In this document: positions 1-7,662 of the stretch, in pieces | How positions within the stretch are numbered: position 1 is the stretch's first letter | Layout: the number at the start of each line of letters is the position of its first letter | Assembly (NCBI GenBank): GCA_021647365.1 | Contig: JAKIUW010000017.1 | Coordinates: 13,495 to 77,494 of the forward strand | DNA from: Cocleimonas sp. | Lineage (GTDB): Bacteria > Pseudomonadota > Gammaproteobacteria > Thiotrichales > Thiotrichaceae | Direction: 5' to 3' | DNA: 64,000 nt | Notes under the pieces: model-generated | Databases searched by the model: none | What the model was told of the DNA's origin: nothing | The model's input: the letters and a program-made list of their open reading frames with translations, nothing else | Translations under genes and position numbers: made by a program

Positions 1-173
1 TCATCTGAGAAGCGCCCATTAAAGTATTAAATATGGTTTAATGTATATCATATAAAAAGCTAAGACATTAATAAGTGTCTTAGTAAACTAAATAATAATT
101 AAAATTATAAAACACAGACTTGAAGATATCTAAGTTAAGTAGTTCAATTGATAGTTTGTAAATAGGTCTAAAA

Positions 174-737
174 ATGAAAAATCATGCAAAGACAACTGAC
201 AAGAAGAGAAGCGCAGGCTTTACCTTAATAGAGTTGATTATAACCATTTCGATAGCCGCTATTTTAATGTCTATGGCCGTTCCAAGCTATAAAAACATGA
301 TTGATAGCAATCGGTTGTCAACAGGTACAAATGAGTTTATTTCTGCGTTGATACTTGCGCGAAGTGAGGCGCTTAAAAGAAGTCAAAATGTTAGGGTATG
401 TACGAGTGCAGACTCAACGAATTGTTCGGCGGCAGAAACAGACTTCGGAAAAGGGTGGGTAGTCTTTGTAGACTGTGATGATGATGGTGTCGTGGGCACA
501 GCAGTTGACTGTGATGGTGATGCAGCTACGCCAGTTGTGACTGAGCTTATAAAGGCACGTTCTTCATTAAGTAATGTGCAAATTAAAGCAGGCACTGCTA
601 GTTTTTTCGAGTATAATTTTTCGGGCAGATCTGCTGGTACAGTTACTTTTAATGTGCAGAAAAAGGTAGGAGGAACTGTGGAAGGCCCTGTGAAAGATAT
701 TGTTGTAAGCAGAAGCGGACGCATTAGAACACAATAG
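174..737 (+). CDS. GspH/FimT-family type IV pseudopilin
   Basis: A 187-residue prepilin-like protein. It has a short basic leader (residues 1-15) ending in Gly, followed by FTLIEL with the conserved Glu at mature position 5. A single hydrophobic helix (about 16-40) follows, which is the type III signal processed by prepilin peptidase PilD. The C-terminal VSRSGRIR-type ending is typical of GspH/FimT minor pseudopilins, which sit in type IV pilus or type II secretion assemblies. The middle holds an Asp/Cys-rich loop (about residues 70-120) with four Cys that could form disulfides. It lies alone here, tail to tail with ispH one base away; no other pilin genes are visible. FimT versus FimU versus GspH cannot be settled from sequence. 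Confidence 0.85.
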   Translation: MKNHAKTTDKKRSAGFTLIELIITISIAAILMSMAVPSYKNMIDSNRLSTGTNEFISALILARSEALKRSQNVRVCTSADSTNCSAAETDFGKGWVVFVDCDDDGVVGTAVDCDGDAATPVVTELIKARSSLSNVQIKAGTASFFEYNFSGRSAGTVTFNVQKKVGGTVEGPVKDIVVSRSGRIRTQ

Positions 738-738
738 C

Positions 739-1692
739 TTATTTCACTTGCTGTCTAAGCTCTTTGGGCAAAACAAAAGAGACATTTTCAACAATACCTT
801 GGTCATCAGGGGGTATTTCTGCCCCCAATGAAGCGAGTCTTTTATTCACTTCTTCTACTAAAATTTCTGGGGCTGATGCGCCAGCCGTAACACCCACGGT
901 CATGCTTTTATCGTTAAACCATGCCTCGTTAATATCAGTTGCATCATCAATTAAGTAAGCAGGTATGCCTTTTTTCTCAGCAATTTCACGTAAACGATTA
1001 GAGTTTGAGCTATTGGGTGAGCCTACCACGAGAATAATATCGCATTGATCAGAGAGTTTCTTTAAAGCATCTTGTCTATTCTGCGTTGCATAGCAAATAT
1101 CATCTTTTTTAGGCCCTTGGATTTTGGGAAACTGGCTACGTAATTTATCAATAATGATGGCTGTATCATCCATAGATAACGTTGTTTGAGTAACAAAACC
1201 TAACTTTTCGCTATTATTTACGACAAGTTTATCAACATCTTCAGGTGAATCTACACGGTAGATATCTCCTCCAAATGATTTATCGTATTGACCCATAGTA
1301 CCTTCTACTTCTGGATGCCCTTTGTGCCCGATTAGAATGGTTTCTCGTCCTTCTTGGCTATAACGAAACACTTCTAAATGTACTTTAGTTACCAGAGGGC
1401 AGGTGGCATCAAAGACTTTTAAGCCACGTTCTTTGGCTTTATCTTGAACGGCTCTTGAAACACCGTGAGCGCTAAAAATCACGGTAGCATCATCAGGTAC
1501 TTCATCAAGCTCTTGTACAAAAATAGCGCCTTTATCGCGTAAGTTATTTACCACGAAACGGTTATGCACCACTTCGTGCCTGACATAAATGGGTGCACCT
1601 AATAAATCGATAGCGCGGTCGACTATCTCGATAGCACGGTCAACACCCGCACAGAAGCCTCGGGGGTTAGCAAGCGTAACTTTCATATTCAT
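739..1692 (-). CDS. ispH: 4-hydroxy-3-methylbut-2-enyl diphosphate reductase IspH
   Basis: A 317-residue [4Fe-4S] enzyme of the last MEP-pathway step, making IPP and DMAPP from HMBPP in the cytoplasm. The N terminus contains NPRGFCAGVDRAIEI, and the three cluster cysteines are recognisable in RGFCAG, DATCPLV and ICYATQNRQ. The substrate-binding GSPNSSNSNRL segment is also present. Length matches the family (about 310-320). Two in-frame Met codons lie two codons apart at the start; either is possible. The gene converges on the pseudopilin and is transcribed divergently from purD, so the roughly 105-bp gap 1693-1797 should hold both promoters. Confidence 0.97.
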   Translation of the reverse strand: MNMKVTLANPRGFCAGVDRAIEIVDRAIDLLGAPIYVRHEVVHNRFVVNNLRDKGAIFVQELDEVPDDATVIFSAHGVSRAVQDKAKERGLKVFDATCPLVTKVHLEVFRYSQEGRETILIGHKGHPEVEGTMGQYDKSFGGDIYRVDSPEDVDKLVVNNSEKLGFVTQTTLSMDDTAIIIDKLRSQFPKIQGPKKDDICYATQNRQDALKKLSDQCDIILVVGSPNSSNSNRLREIAEKKGIPAYLIDDATDINEAWFNDKSMTVGVTAGASAPEILVEEVNKRLASLGAEIPPDDQGIVENVSFVLPKELRQQVK

Positions 1693-1797
1693 ATATGAGA
1701 TGCCCTAAAATTAAAACAGTAATTATTCTCTACATATTACCAGTATTTACTATAATGGCGAAAATTGAATGACGAAAATAAGGTTTAAGGATTAACT

Positions 1798-3075
1798 ATG
1801 AAAATACTACTAATTGGTAGTGGTGGGCGTGAACACGCTTTAGCTTGGAAGTTAGCACAATCTTCAAGAGTGGAAAAAGTGATTGTAGCTCCAGGTAATG
1901 CAGGTACAGCACTCGAAAACAAAGTAGAAAATATTGCAATCGAAGCAGATGACATTCAAGGGTTGCTAAATTTTGCAAAAGAAAATCAAATTGGTCTTAC
2001 TGTCGTTGGTCCTGAGGTGCCATTAGTTTTAGGCGTGGTAGATTTATTTGCTGAAGCAGGGCTTAGATGTTTTGGCCCTACAAAAGGCGCGGCACAGTTA
2101 GAAGGCTCTAAAGCCTTCTCAAAAGACTTCTTTGCACGACATAATATCCCGACAGCGGCTTATGGTAATTTCACGGAGATTGATAAAGCCGTGGCTTACA
2201 TAAAACAGCAAGGTGCGCCCATCGTGATAAAAGCCGATGGATTGGCAGCAGGAAAAGGAGTGATTCTTGCTGAAACAGAAGCTGAAGCAATCGCTGCTGT
2301 TGAAGACATGCTGGCAGGAAATGCATTTGGTGATGCAGGGCATAGAGTTGTTGTAGAAGAATTTTTACGAGGTGAAGAAGCCAGTATTATCGTTATTGCT
2401 GATGGTAAAAACTATCTGCCCATGGCAACTTCGCAAGATCATAAAGCACGCGATAATGGTGATACAGGGCCAAATACAGGCGGGATGGGTGCATATTCCC
2501 CTGCGCCTGTTGTAACCCCTGAAATAAGCGAGCGTATTATGCGCGATGTTATCGAGCCAACACTCAAAGGAATGGAAGCCGAAGGATATCCTTTTACTGG
2601 TTTTTTATACGCTGGTGTAATGATTGATGAGCAAGGAGATTCCAAAGTCTTGGAATACAATGTGCGTTTTGGTGACCCTGAAACGCAGCCTGTGATGATG
2701 CGCTTTCAATCGGACTTAGTTGAGTTAATTGAATCAGCGTTGGATGGTACTTTAGATAAGGCAAGTATCGACTGGGATCAACGCTCATCAATGGGTGTGG
2801 TTATGGCTGCAGGTGGCTATCCAGATAGCTATGATAAAGATGATGTCATATCGGGAATCCCTGAAGAAACGGCAGATAGTAAGGTATTTCATGCGGGAAC
2901 CGCTACCAAAGATGGCTCGATTGTCACCAGCGGTGGGCGTGTTTTATGTGTGGTGGGTTTGGGTGAAAAAGTCAGTGATGCACAAGCAATGGCTTACAAA
3001 ATCGCCAAAAAAATAGAGTGGAATAATGTGTATTACCGAGATGATATTGGACATCGAGCAGTTGCACGTGAGTAA
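1798..3075 (+). CDS. purD: Phosphoribosylamine-glycine ligase (GAR synthetase)
   Basis: A 425-residue cytosolic enzyme that ligates glycine to 5-phosphoribosylamine in purine biosynthesis. The N domain opens with LLIGSGGREHALAWKL, the classical PurD phosphate-binding loop. The ATP-grasp part contains KADGLAAGKGV, GANTGGMGAYSPAP-like sequence (seen as GPNTGGMGAYSPAP) and VRFGDPETQ. Length equals the E. coli enzyme. ATG is preceded by a purine-rich AAGGATT. In many gammaproteobacteria purD follows purH; here it stands alone, divergent from ispH. A weak hairpin at 3190-3213 follows the gene. Confidence 0.97.
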   Translation: MKILLIGSGGREHALAWKLAQSSRVEKVIVAPGNAGTALENKVENIAIEADDIQGLLNFAKENQIGLTVVGPEVPLVLGVVDLFAEAGLRCFGPTKGAAQLEGSKAFSKDFFARHNIPTAAYGNFTEIDKAVAYIKQQGAPIVIKADGLAAGKGVILAETEAEAIAAVEDMLAGNAFGDAGHRVVVEEFLRGEEASIIVIADGKNYLPMATSQDHKARDNGDTGPNTGGMGAYSPAPVVTPEISERIMRDVIEPTLKGMEAEGYPFTGFLYAGVMIDEQGDSKVLEYNVRFGDPETQPVMMRFQSDLVELIESALDGTLDKASIDWDQRSSMGVVMAAGGYPDSYDKDDVISGIPEETADSKVFHAGTATKDGSIVTSGGRVLCVVGLGEKVSDAQAMAYKIAKKIEWNNVYYRDDIGHRAVARE

Positions 3076-3189
3076 AAATTGAACTATGTTCGTATAAAGG
3101 TATCCTATATTGCAATGTTTGTTTGAAAAGCATTTGTGCTTTAGGAGCATTTTATTGCATCTAAAGACGTAGTGTCATACGTAAAGAAC

Positions 3190-3213
3190 AAAAGCGTGAT
3201 TTTATGCGCTTTT
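3190..3213 (+). terminator. Possible intrinsic terminator after purD
   Basis: AAAAGCG (3190-3196) and CGCTTTT (3207-3213) form a 7-bp stem with a 10-nt loop, followed by ATTTATT. It separates purD from the bufferin cluster. The stem is AT-rich, so strength is uncertain. Confidence 0.45.
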
Positions 3214-3288
3214 ATTTATTAGATTTATATCTTTCGTGGAAAGGTCTTATAACAATATATTTATTAAAATCGCTTGAAGGAGTGGAAA

Positions 3289-3555
3289 ATGAACAATGTA
3301 AAGAAATTATCAGGAATTGCTTTAGCTTCAGTAGCAGCAACATTATTACTGTCGGGTACAGCTGTAAATGCAGCAGCACATGAAAAAAAGGTTGCAGAAG
3401 TTAAATGCTCTGGCATTAATTCTTGTAAAGGCACCAGTGCTTGTGCAACTGCAACCAGCGGGTGTGCAGGACAAAACAGCTGTAAAGGCCAAGGTTGGAT
3501 TAAGGCGAGCAAAGCAGATTGTGATGCAAAAGGTGGAAAAATTGTAGAAGGATAA
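3289..3555 (+). CDS. Bufferin-type metallophore precursor, BufA-like (paralogue 1)
   Basis: An 88-residue exported precursor. The start at 3289 is chosen over an in-frame ATG 15 bases upstream because AAGGAG (3277-3282) sits 6 nt before it. Residues 1-28 are a Sec signal peptide ending near VNAAA. The mature part carries six Cys in the order KCSGINSCKG, SAC, SGC, QNSC, ADC, followed by a Gly/Lys-rich tail. This resembles the BufA2-type bufferin family, in which a partner MNIO enzyme converts Cys into thiooxazoles that bind copper (known family behaviour). It is followed by two paralogues, then bufB and bufC. Unlike the next two copies it has Thr rather than Cys at the lipobox position, so it should be a soluble periplasmic peptide. 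Confidence 0.85.
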   Translation: MNNVKKLSGIALASVAATLLLSGTAVNAAAHEKKVAEVKCSGINSCKGTSACATATSGCAGQNSCKGQGWIKASKADCDAKGGKIVEG

Positions 3556-3578
3556 GTTTTTCACTTGTCTTTTTATCT

Positions 3579-3620
3579 AAGGGCTTTGTTATCATGAAGA
3601 TGATAGCAAGGCCTTTTTTG
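3579..3620 (+). terminator. Terminator or attenuator between bufA copies 1 and 2
   Basis: A long imperfect stem: GGGCTTTGTTATCAT (3581-3595) pairs with ATGATAGCAAGGCC (3600-3613) around a short loop, followed by six T. It has the form of a Rho-independent terminator inside the gene cluster. Partial readthrough would make the first bufA the most abundant transcript. Confidence 0.75.
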
Positions 3621-3662
3621 TTTTATGTAAATTGATTATTTAATCATCGAAGGAGTTATAAA

Positions 3663-3959
3663 ATGAGAACTTTATCAAAATTATCAGGCGTTGCACTAGC
3701 ATCAGCGACAGCAACATTATTACTAGCAGGTTGTGGTGGTTCTTCAAAAAGTGCAGGAACGGAAGAAAAGGCTGCAGCACCCGATGCAACGAAAGTTGCT
3801 GAAATTAAATGTTCAGGCATTAACTCTTGTAAAGGAACAGGTGCTTGTGCCACTGCAACGCATGCTTGTGCAGGGCAAAACAGTTGTAAAGGTCAAGGCT
3901 GGGTTAAAGCAAGCAAGGCTGACTGTGATACAAAAGGTGGAAAAGTAGTTTCTGGATAA
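3663..3959 (+). CDS. Bufferin-like lipoprotein precursor (BufA paralogue 2)
   Basis: A 98-residue paralogue of the preceding gene with the same six-Cys pattern (KCSGINSCKG, GAC, HAC, QNSC, ADC). AAGGAG (3650-3655) lies 7 nt before ATG. The signal peptide ends in a lipobox, LLLAGC followed by Gly-Gly-Ser-Ser, so the mature peptide should be lipid-anchored rather than free. A Ser/Ala/Lys linker separates the anchor from the Cys core. The placement beside bufB predicts Cys modification and metal binding. The acyl-anchored form is the notable departure from a normal bufferin. Family assignment is firm; membrane attachment is inferred from the lipobox. Confidence 0.82.
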   Translation: MRTLSKLSGVALASATATLLLAGCGGSSKSAGTEEKAAAPDATKVAEIKCSGINSCKGTGACATATHACAGQNSCKGQGWVKASKADCDTKGGKVVSG

Positions 3960-3999
3960 AACAAATTATTTGCATCCATATGTAAATATTAAACGTATA

Positions 4000-4025
4000 C
4001 CAGACGTCCCTTTAGGGTCATCTGG
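4000..4025 (+). other. Hairpin between bufA copies 2 and 3
   Basis: CCAGA-CGT-CCCT pairs with AGGG-TCA-TCTGG around two T (CCAGA 4000-4004, TCTGG 4021-4025). No T-tract follows, so it looks like an mRNA processing or stabilising hairpin rather than a terminator. Confidence 0.5.
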
Positions 4026-4075
4026 TTGCTTATCGAATAATAGTAACAAATTAAAAATCGCAAAGGAGATTTAGA

Positions 4076-4366
4076 ATGAAAACAGCATCAAAATTAGCAA
4101 GTATTACTTTAGCATCAGCGGCAGCAACATTGCTTTTAGCCGGTTGTTCATCTTATGGCGGTGGTTCTGCAGCAAAAAAAGCAGCCCCAGCAGCAATGCC
4201 CGCTAAAATGGCAGATGTGAAATGTTCGGGCATCAATTCTTGTAAAGGCTCTAGCGCCTGCGCAACAGCAACCAGTGCTTGTAAAGGTCAAAATAGCTGT
4301 AAAGGAAAAGGCTGGGTAAAAACAAGTAAAGCAAACTGTTCTTCAAAAGGCGGTAAAGTAATTTAA
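4076..4366 (+). CDS. Bufferin-like lipoprotein precursor (BufA paralogue 3)
   Basis: A 96-residue third paralogue. AAAGGAG lies just upstream of the ATG. The signal peptide ends LLLAGC then Ser-Ser, a lipobox. An Ala/Lys/Pro/Met linker leads to the conserved core KCSGINSCKG, SAC, SAC, QNSC and a final NC; five of the six spacings are identical to copies 1 and 2. Together the three genes look like a local expansion in which one copy stayed soluble and two became lipoproteins. An inverted R1 repeat pair (4388-4448) lies between this gene and bufB. Confidence 0.82.
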   Translation: MKTASKLASITLASAAATLLLAGCSSYGGGSAAKKAAPAAMPAKMADVKCSGINSCKGSSACATATSACKGQNSCKGKGWVKTSKANCSSKGGKVI

Positions 4367-4387
4367 TCTTAGACTATGAGATATAAA

Positions 4388-4448
4388 GCACGCCCCCCCA
4401 CTTTTACATGATACTTTTATAACAGCATGTAAAAGTGGGGGGGTGTGC
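4388..4448. repeat. R1 dispersed repeat, inverted pair
   Basis: Two copies of the 23-bp R1 repeat face each other: minus-orientation copy 4388-4410 (one base variant) and plus-orientation copy 4426-4448. R1 reads CATGTAAAAGT, then seven G, then TGTGC. The 15-nt spacer would be the loop of a strong RNA or DNA hairpin. It sits between bufA copy 3 and bufB. Confidence 0.95.
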
Positions 4449-4547
4449 AAATAATTATTCATATAAGTACCTGATAGCTTAGTTGTATATCGGGTATTTT
4501 TTTGCTCAAATATTTCTTATGAAGAACAAGTGGAGTAAAATAAAACA

Positions 4548-5384
4548 ATGAAATTACCTTCTCTAGGCTTTGGGCTTGGTCTTCGTAAAGAACACTATAA
4601 TGCCATTATCGAAACTTCTCCCGAAGTGGATTGGTTTGAAATACTCACTGAAAATTATCTCGTTGATGGTGGAAAGCCGCTTCACTTTCTTGATCAAATT
4701 TGTGAAAAATACCCCGTGGTTATGCATGGCGTATCCATGTCATTGGGTAGTCACGATCCGCTTGATATGGATTATCTTGCCCAAGTCAAAGCGTTAGCAA
4801 AACGCACCGATGCCAAATGGGTATCGGATCATATGTGTTTTACGGGGGTTGATGGCACAAACGCACATGATTTGTTGCCGTTGCCCTATACCGAAGAAGC
4901 CATCAAGCACGTATCCAATAAAATCAAACAAGCACAAGATTTTCTAGACAGACAAATATTGGTTGAAAACGCCTCAACCTATGTTACCTACAAACAATCG
5001 CACATGAGCGAGTGGGAATTTACCACCGCAGTAGCAGAAGAGTCTGATAGCTTGATATTGCTCGATGTAAATAATATTTACGTGAGCGCTTATAACCATG
5101 GATTCGACCCTTTGGAATACCTCGATGGCATTCCTGCTGAGCGTGTACAACAACACCATATCGCAGGTCACAGCCAATACGACGGGTATATTATTGATAC
5201 GCATGATCATGAGGTAGTTGACGGTGTTTGGGATTTATATGCGGAAGCGATTAAGCGATATGGCGAAGTTTCCGTGATGATTGAGCGTGATGATAATATC
5301 CCTGAACTCTCCGAGTTGTTGGCAGAATTACAAATAGCTCGTGATGTTTTTGCGACTAACTACGCAGGTGCGCGTAATGTCTGA
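4548..5384 (+). CDS. bufB: BufB, MNIO-family (DUF692) peptide-modifying enzyme
   Basis: A 278-residue TIM-barrel protein of the DUF692/multinuclear iron-dependent oxygenase family, related to MbnB. It contains the usual metal-ligand stretches: VMHGVSMSLGS, SDHMCFTG, LVENASTYV, LLDVNNIYVSAYNHG and HIAGH followed by THDH. In bufferin systems BufB with BufC oxidises Cys of the precursor peptide in the cytoplasm before export (established for the family). Three precursor genes lie immediately upstream and bufC overlaps it by 8 nt, a textbook order. Full length, no missing motifs seen. Confidence 0.95.
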   Translation: MKLPSLGFGLGLRKEHYNAIIETSPEVDWFEILTENYLVDGGKPLHFLDQICEKYPVVMHGVSMSLGSHDPLDMDYLAQVKALAKRTDAKWVSDHMCFTGVDGTNAHDLLPLPYTEEAIKHVSNKIKQAQDFLDRQILVENASTYVTYKQSHMSEWEFTTAVAEESDSLILLDVNNIYVSAYNHGFDPLEYLDGIPAERVQQHHIAGHSQYDGYIIDTHDHEVVDGVWDLYAEAIKRYGEVSVMIERDDNIPELSELLAELQIARDVFATNYAGARNV

Positions 5385-6174
5385 CCTGTATCGTTTACAA
5401 AAAAATATGATGGCATGGCTGACAGAAAAAAATGAAGCAATCGTAAAGCCTGATATTGTTGACACAGGCGAAGTAAATAAAGTCAGTGTAGAACAGCGTC
5501 TCGCGGTTTATGGCAATGCTTATGGTTATCGCCTCATAGATGCCTTGTCGGATAATTACCCTGCTGTGCACACCTTAATGGGCGATGATGATTTTTACGA
5601 AATGACCTATGCCTATATGGCAGCGCATCCATCGTCACACTTTTCATTACGCTATTTTGGTCATAAGCTTGAAGAATTTTTATCAGAGTATGAAAAAAGC
5701 GAAAAAGGGCTACCAATCTACACAGAAATGGCACGTTTTGAATGGTCATTAAGAAACGCTTTTGATGCTAAAAACACAAAGCCACTGACCTTAGAGTCAC
5801 TGCAAGAAATACCAGTGGAGCGCTGGGGTGAGCTGAAATTTCAATTTCATCCCTCAGTATCAAGAGTGGATTTAGAATGGAATACCCCGCAGTTGTGGGC
5901 GGCAATCGATGAAGGTGCAGACCCAATTGCCCCAGAGAAGCTAGAGCATCCTTACGCATGGTTGCTATGGCGCAAAGAATTGCTTAACTATTATCGTTCT
6001 CTGGATATTGATGAAGCTTACTCTTTAGATGCGGCGATACAAGGTAGTGATTTTTCGAGTCTTTGCGAAGGTGTATGCGAATGGATAGACGAAGAACATG
6101 CGCCAGCGAGAGTGGCAGGCTTTCTTTCGCAATGGATTAACGATGAATTGCTTGTAGAGATTAAATTAGATTAG
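5377..6174 (+). CDS. bufC: BufC, DUF2063-type partner of BufB
   Basis: A 265-residue protein with the N-terminal DUF2063 helical domain (YGNAYGYRLIDALSDNYP around residues 45-65). This domain is present in MbnC/BufC partners that bind the precursor leader and assist the MNIO enzyme. The start at 5377 gives an 8-nt overlap with the bufB stop, which fits translational coupling; an upstream in-frame GTG at 5341 would lie deep within bufB and is less likely. No DoxX-like bufD gene follows; instead an R1 repeat and yicC come next, so the buf cluster ends here. Confidence 0.9.
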   Translation: MSDLYRLQKNMMAWLTEKNEAIVKPDIVDTGEVNKVSVEQRLAVYGNAYGYRLIDALSDNYPAVHTLMGDDDFYEMTYAYMAAHPSSHFSLRYFGHKLEEFLSEYEKSEKGLPIYTEMARFEWSLRNAFDAKNTKPLTLESLQEIPVERWGELKFQFHPSVSRVDLEWNTPQLWAAIDEGADPIAPEKLEHPYAWLLWRKELLNYYRSLDIDEAYSLDAAIQGSDFSSLCEGVCEWIDEEHAPARVAGFLSQWINDELLVEIKLD

Positions 6175-6201
6175 ATTAGGTTAAATTAAATCTAAATTAA
6201 T

Positions 6202-6224
6202 CATGTAAAAGTGGGGGGGTGTGC
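6202..6224 (+). repeat. R1 dispersed repeat, single copy
   Basis: A perfect plus-orientation R1 copy (CATGTAAAAGT, G7, TGTGC) between bufC and yicC, both on the plus strand. Confidence 0.95.
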
Positions 6225-6280
6225 TTTAATAATAAGTACAATATTACAACTTAATCAGGCTTTAACTACAGGCTAAAAAC

Positions 6281-7150
6281 ATGATAAAAAGTATGACGGC
6301 TTTCTCTCGTCAAGATGAAAAAACAGAAAATGTAATACTAAGCTGGGAGATTCGTAGCGTGAATCATCGCCACTTAGATATGGTTTTGCATGTGCCAGAA
6401 GGGATCAACACCCTTGAAAATACGCTGAAAGAGATTGTAAGAAAAAAGCTAGGGCGCGGCAGGCTTGATCTAAAATTGACAATTCAACAAGCAGACAGCC
6501 AAAGTGCAGAAAAAATCCAGATAAATGAGGAAAAGGTTAAGGCGCTATTGAAAGCCTGTAGCCAGTTAAAACTTATTACACATAAATCAACTAACCTTTC
6601 GGCTATGGAAATACTCCAGTGGCCAGGTGTGATGGAAGAAACACAGAAAACACAAAATGATCATGTCGACGTGATCAAAAGCTCGCTCGAAAAGGCGCTT
6701 GATGAATTGATTAGTATGCGAGAAACGGAAGGTGCTCGTTTGCTAAAAATGATTAAATCACGCTGTAAGGTAATTGTTAAAATAATTAATGATGTAAAAC
6801 TAAGGCGAGCAGAAGTCATTAAAGCCCTACGTGAGAAAGTGATGAACAAGCTCGCAGAACTTGATGTGAATGCAGATAAAAACCGTCTAGAACAAGAGTT
6901 AGTCTACCAAGCGCAACGCCTTGATGTGGACGAAGAACTGGATCGCTTAAGCGCGCACACAGAAGAAATAATTGACGTATTGAAACGCGATGAGCCTATA
7001 GGCAGACGTTTAGATTTTTTAATGCAAGAACTAAACCGAGAAGCAAATACGCTTGCATCGAAATCTAATGATGCAGAAACGACTAAATCAGCAGTAGAGT
7101 TAAAGGTGCTGATAGAGCAAATGCGCGAGCAGTGTCTGAATATTGAATAA
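6281..7150 (+). CDS. YicC/YloC-family endoribonuclease
   Basis: A 289-residue protein beginning with MIKSMTAFSR, the hallmark start of YicC proteins, followed by WEIRSVNHRHLD. The C-terminal half is helical and ends with DEPIGRRLDFLMQELNREAN, the conserved DUF1732 signature. E. coli YicC has been described as an RNase/adaptor acting on certain small RNAs; the exact targets here are unknown. Length matches the family (about 287-290). It converges with the DUF423 gene, and an R1 copy lies in the junction. Confidence 0.93.
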   Translation: MIKSMTAFSRQDEKTENVILSWEIRSVNHRHLDMVLHVPEGINTLENTLKEIVRKKLGRGRLDLKLTIQQADSQSAEKIQINEEKVKALLKACSQLKLITHKSTNLSAMEILQWPGVMEETQKTQNDHVDVIKSSLEKALDELISMRETEGARLLKMIKSRCKVIVKIINDVKLRRAEVIKALREKVMNKLAELDVNADKNRLEQELVYQAQRLDVDEELDRLSAHTEEIIDVLKRDEPIGRRLDFLMQELNREANTLASKSNDAETTKSAVELKVLIEQMREQCLNIE

Positions 7151-7167
7151 TTACGTTTGTTAAAACA

Positions 7168-7569
7168 TCATGTAAAAGTGGTGGGGTATGCTTCTTGCTT
7201 AAGTGAATAAATAAAAAGGCAAATCCAGCCCACAATAAAAGCCAATCCGCCAATAGGTGTGGCCATGCCAAATTTAGAAATGCCTGTGAGCGCATAAAGA
7301 TAAAGGCTTCCAGAAAATAATAAAATCCCTATCGCAAAAGAAAAGCCTGAGATTTTTAGAATACGAGGCATGGCGCTGTGTTTTGATGCTAATAGTCCGA
7401 TGAATAATAGCGTCGCAACGTGATAAAACTGATATTCAACACCCGTGTGATAACGCGCCAAAGCGTGAGTTGAGAGCGAATCCTCAAGCCCATGCGCGCC
7501 AAATGCTCCGATAATAACGGCGAATAAACCAAACAGTGTGCCAAGCGCTAAAAATATATTCATTTGCAT
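7168..7569 (-). CDS. DUF423 small integral membrane protein
   Basis: A 133-residue protein with four predicted membrane helices. It begins with NIFLALGTLFGLFAVIIGAFGAHGLE, the signature of the DUF423 family (E. coli YgdD); function is unknown. The last residues and the stop codon are encoded by a degenerate R1 repeat (7169-7191): the TGA stop is the complement of the TCA formed at the repeat edge. The C-terminal tail has therefore been replaced or extended by the repeat. It converges on yicC with only 17 bases between stops. Confidence 0.9.
   Translation of the reverse strand: MQMNIFLALGTLFGLFAVIIGAFGAHGLEDSLSTHALARYHTGVEYQFYHVATLLFIGLLASKHSAMPRILKISGFSFAIGILLFSGSLYLYALTGISKFGMATPIGGLAFIVGWICLFIYSLKQEAYPTTFT
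7169..7191 (+). repeat. R1 repeat, degenerate copy overlapping a gene end
   Basis: CATGTAAAAGTG-GTGGGGTATGC: an R1 copy with a broken G-run and one change in the 3' tail. It overlaps the 3' end of the DUF423 gene read on the minus strand. Confidence 0.85.
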
Positions 7570-7662
7570 CCTTTCATATCTTACTTTTTGCCTAATTAAG
7601 GCTTGATTTTGAGCGTAAAGATACCATGTTAAGGCTAACGAAATTTATTATTTAATAAGCGC

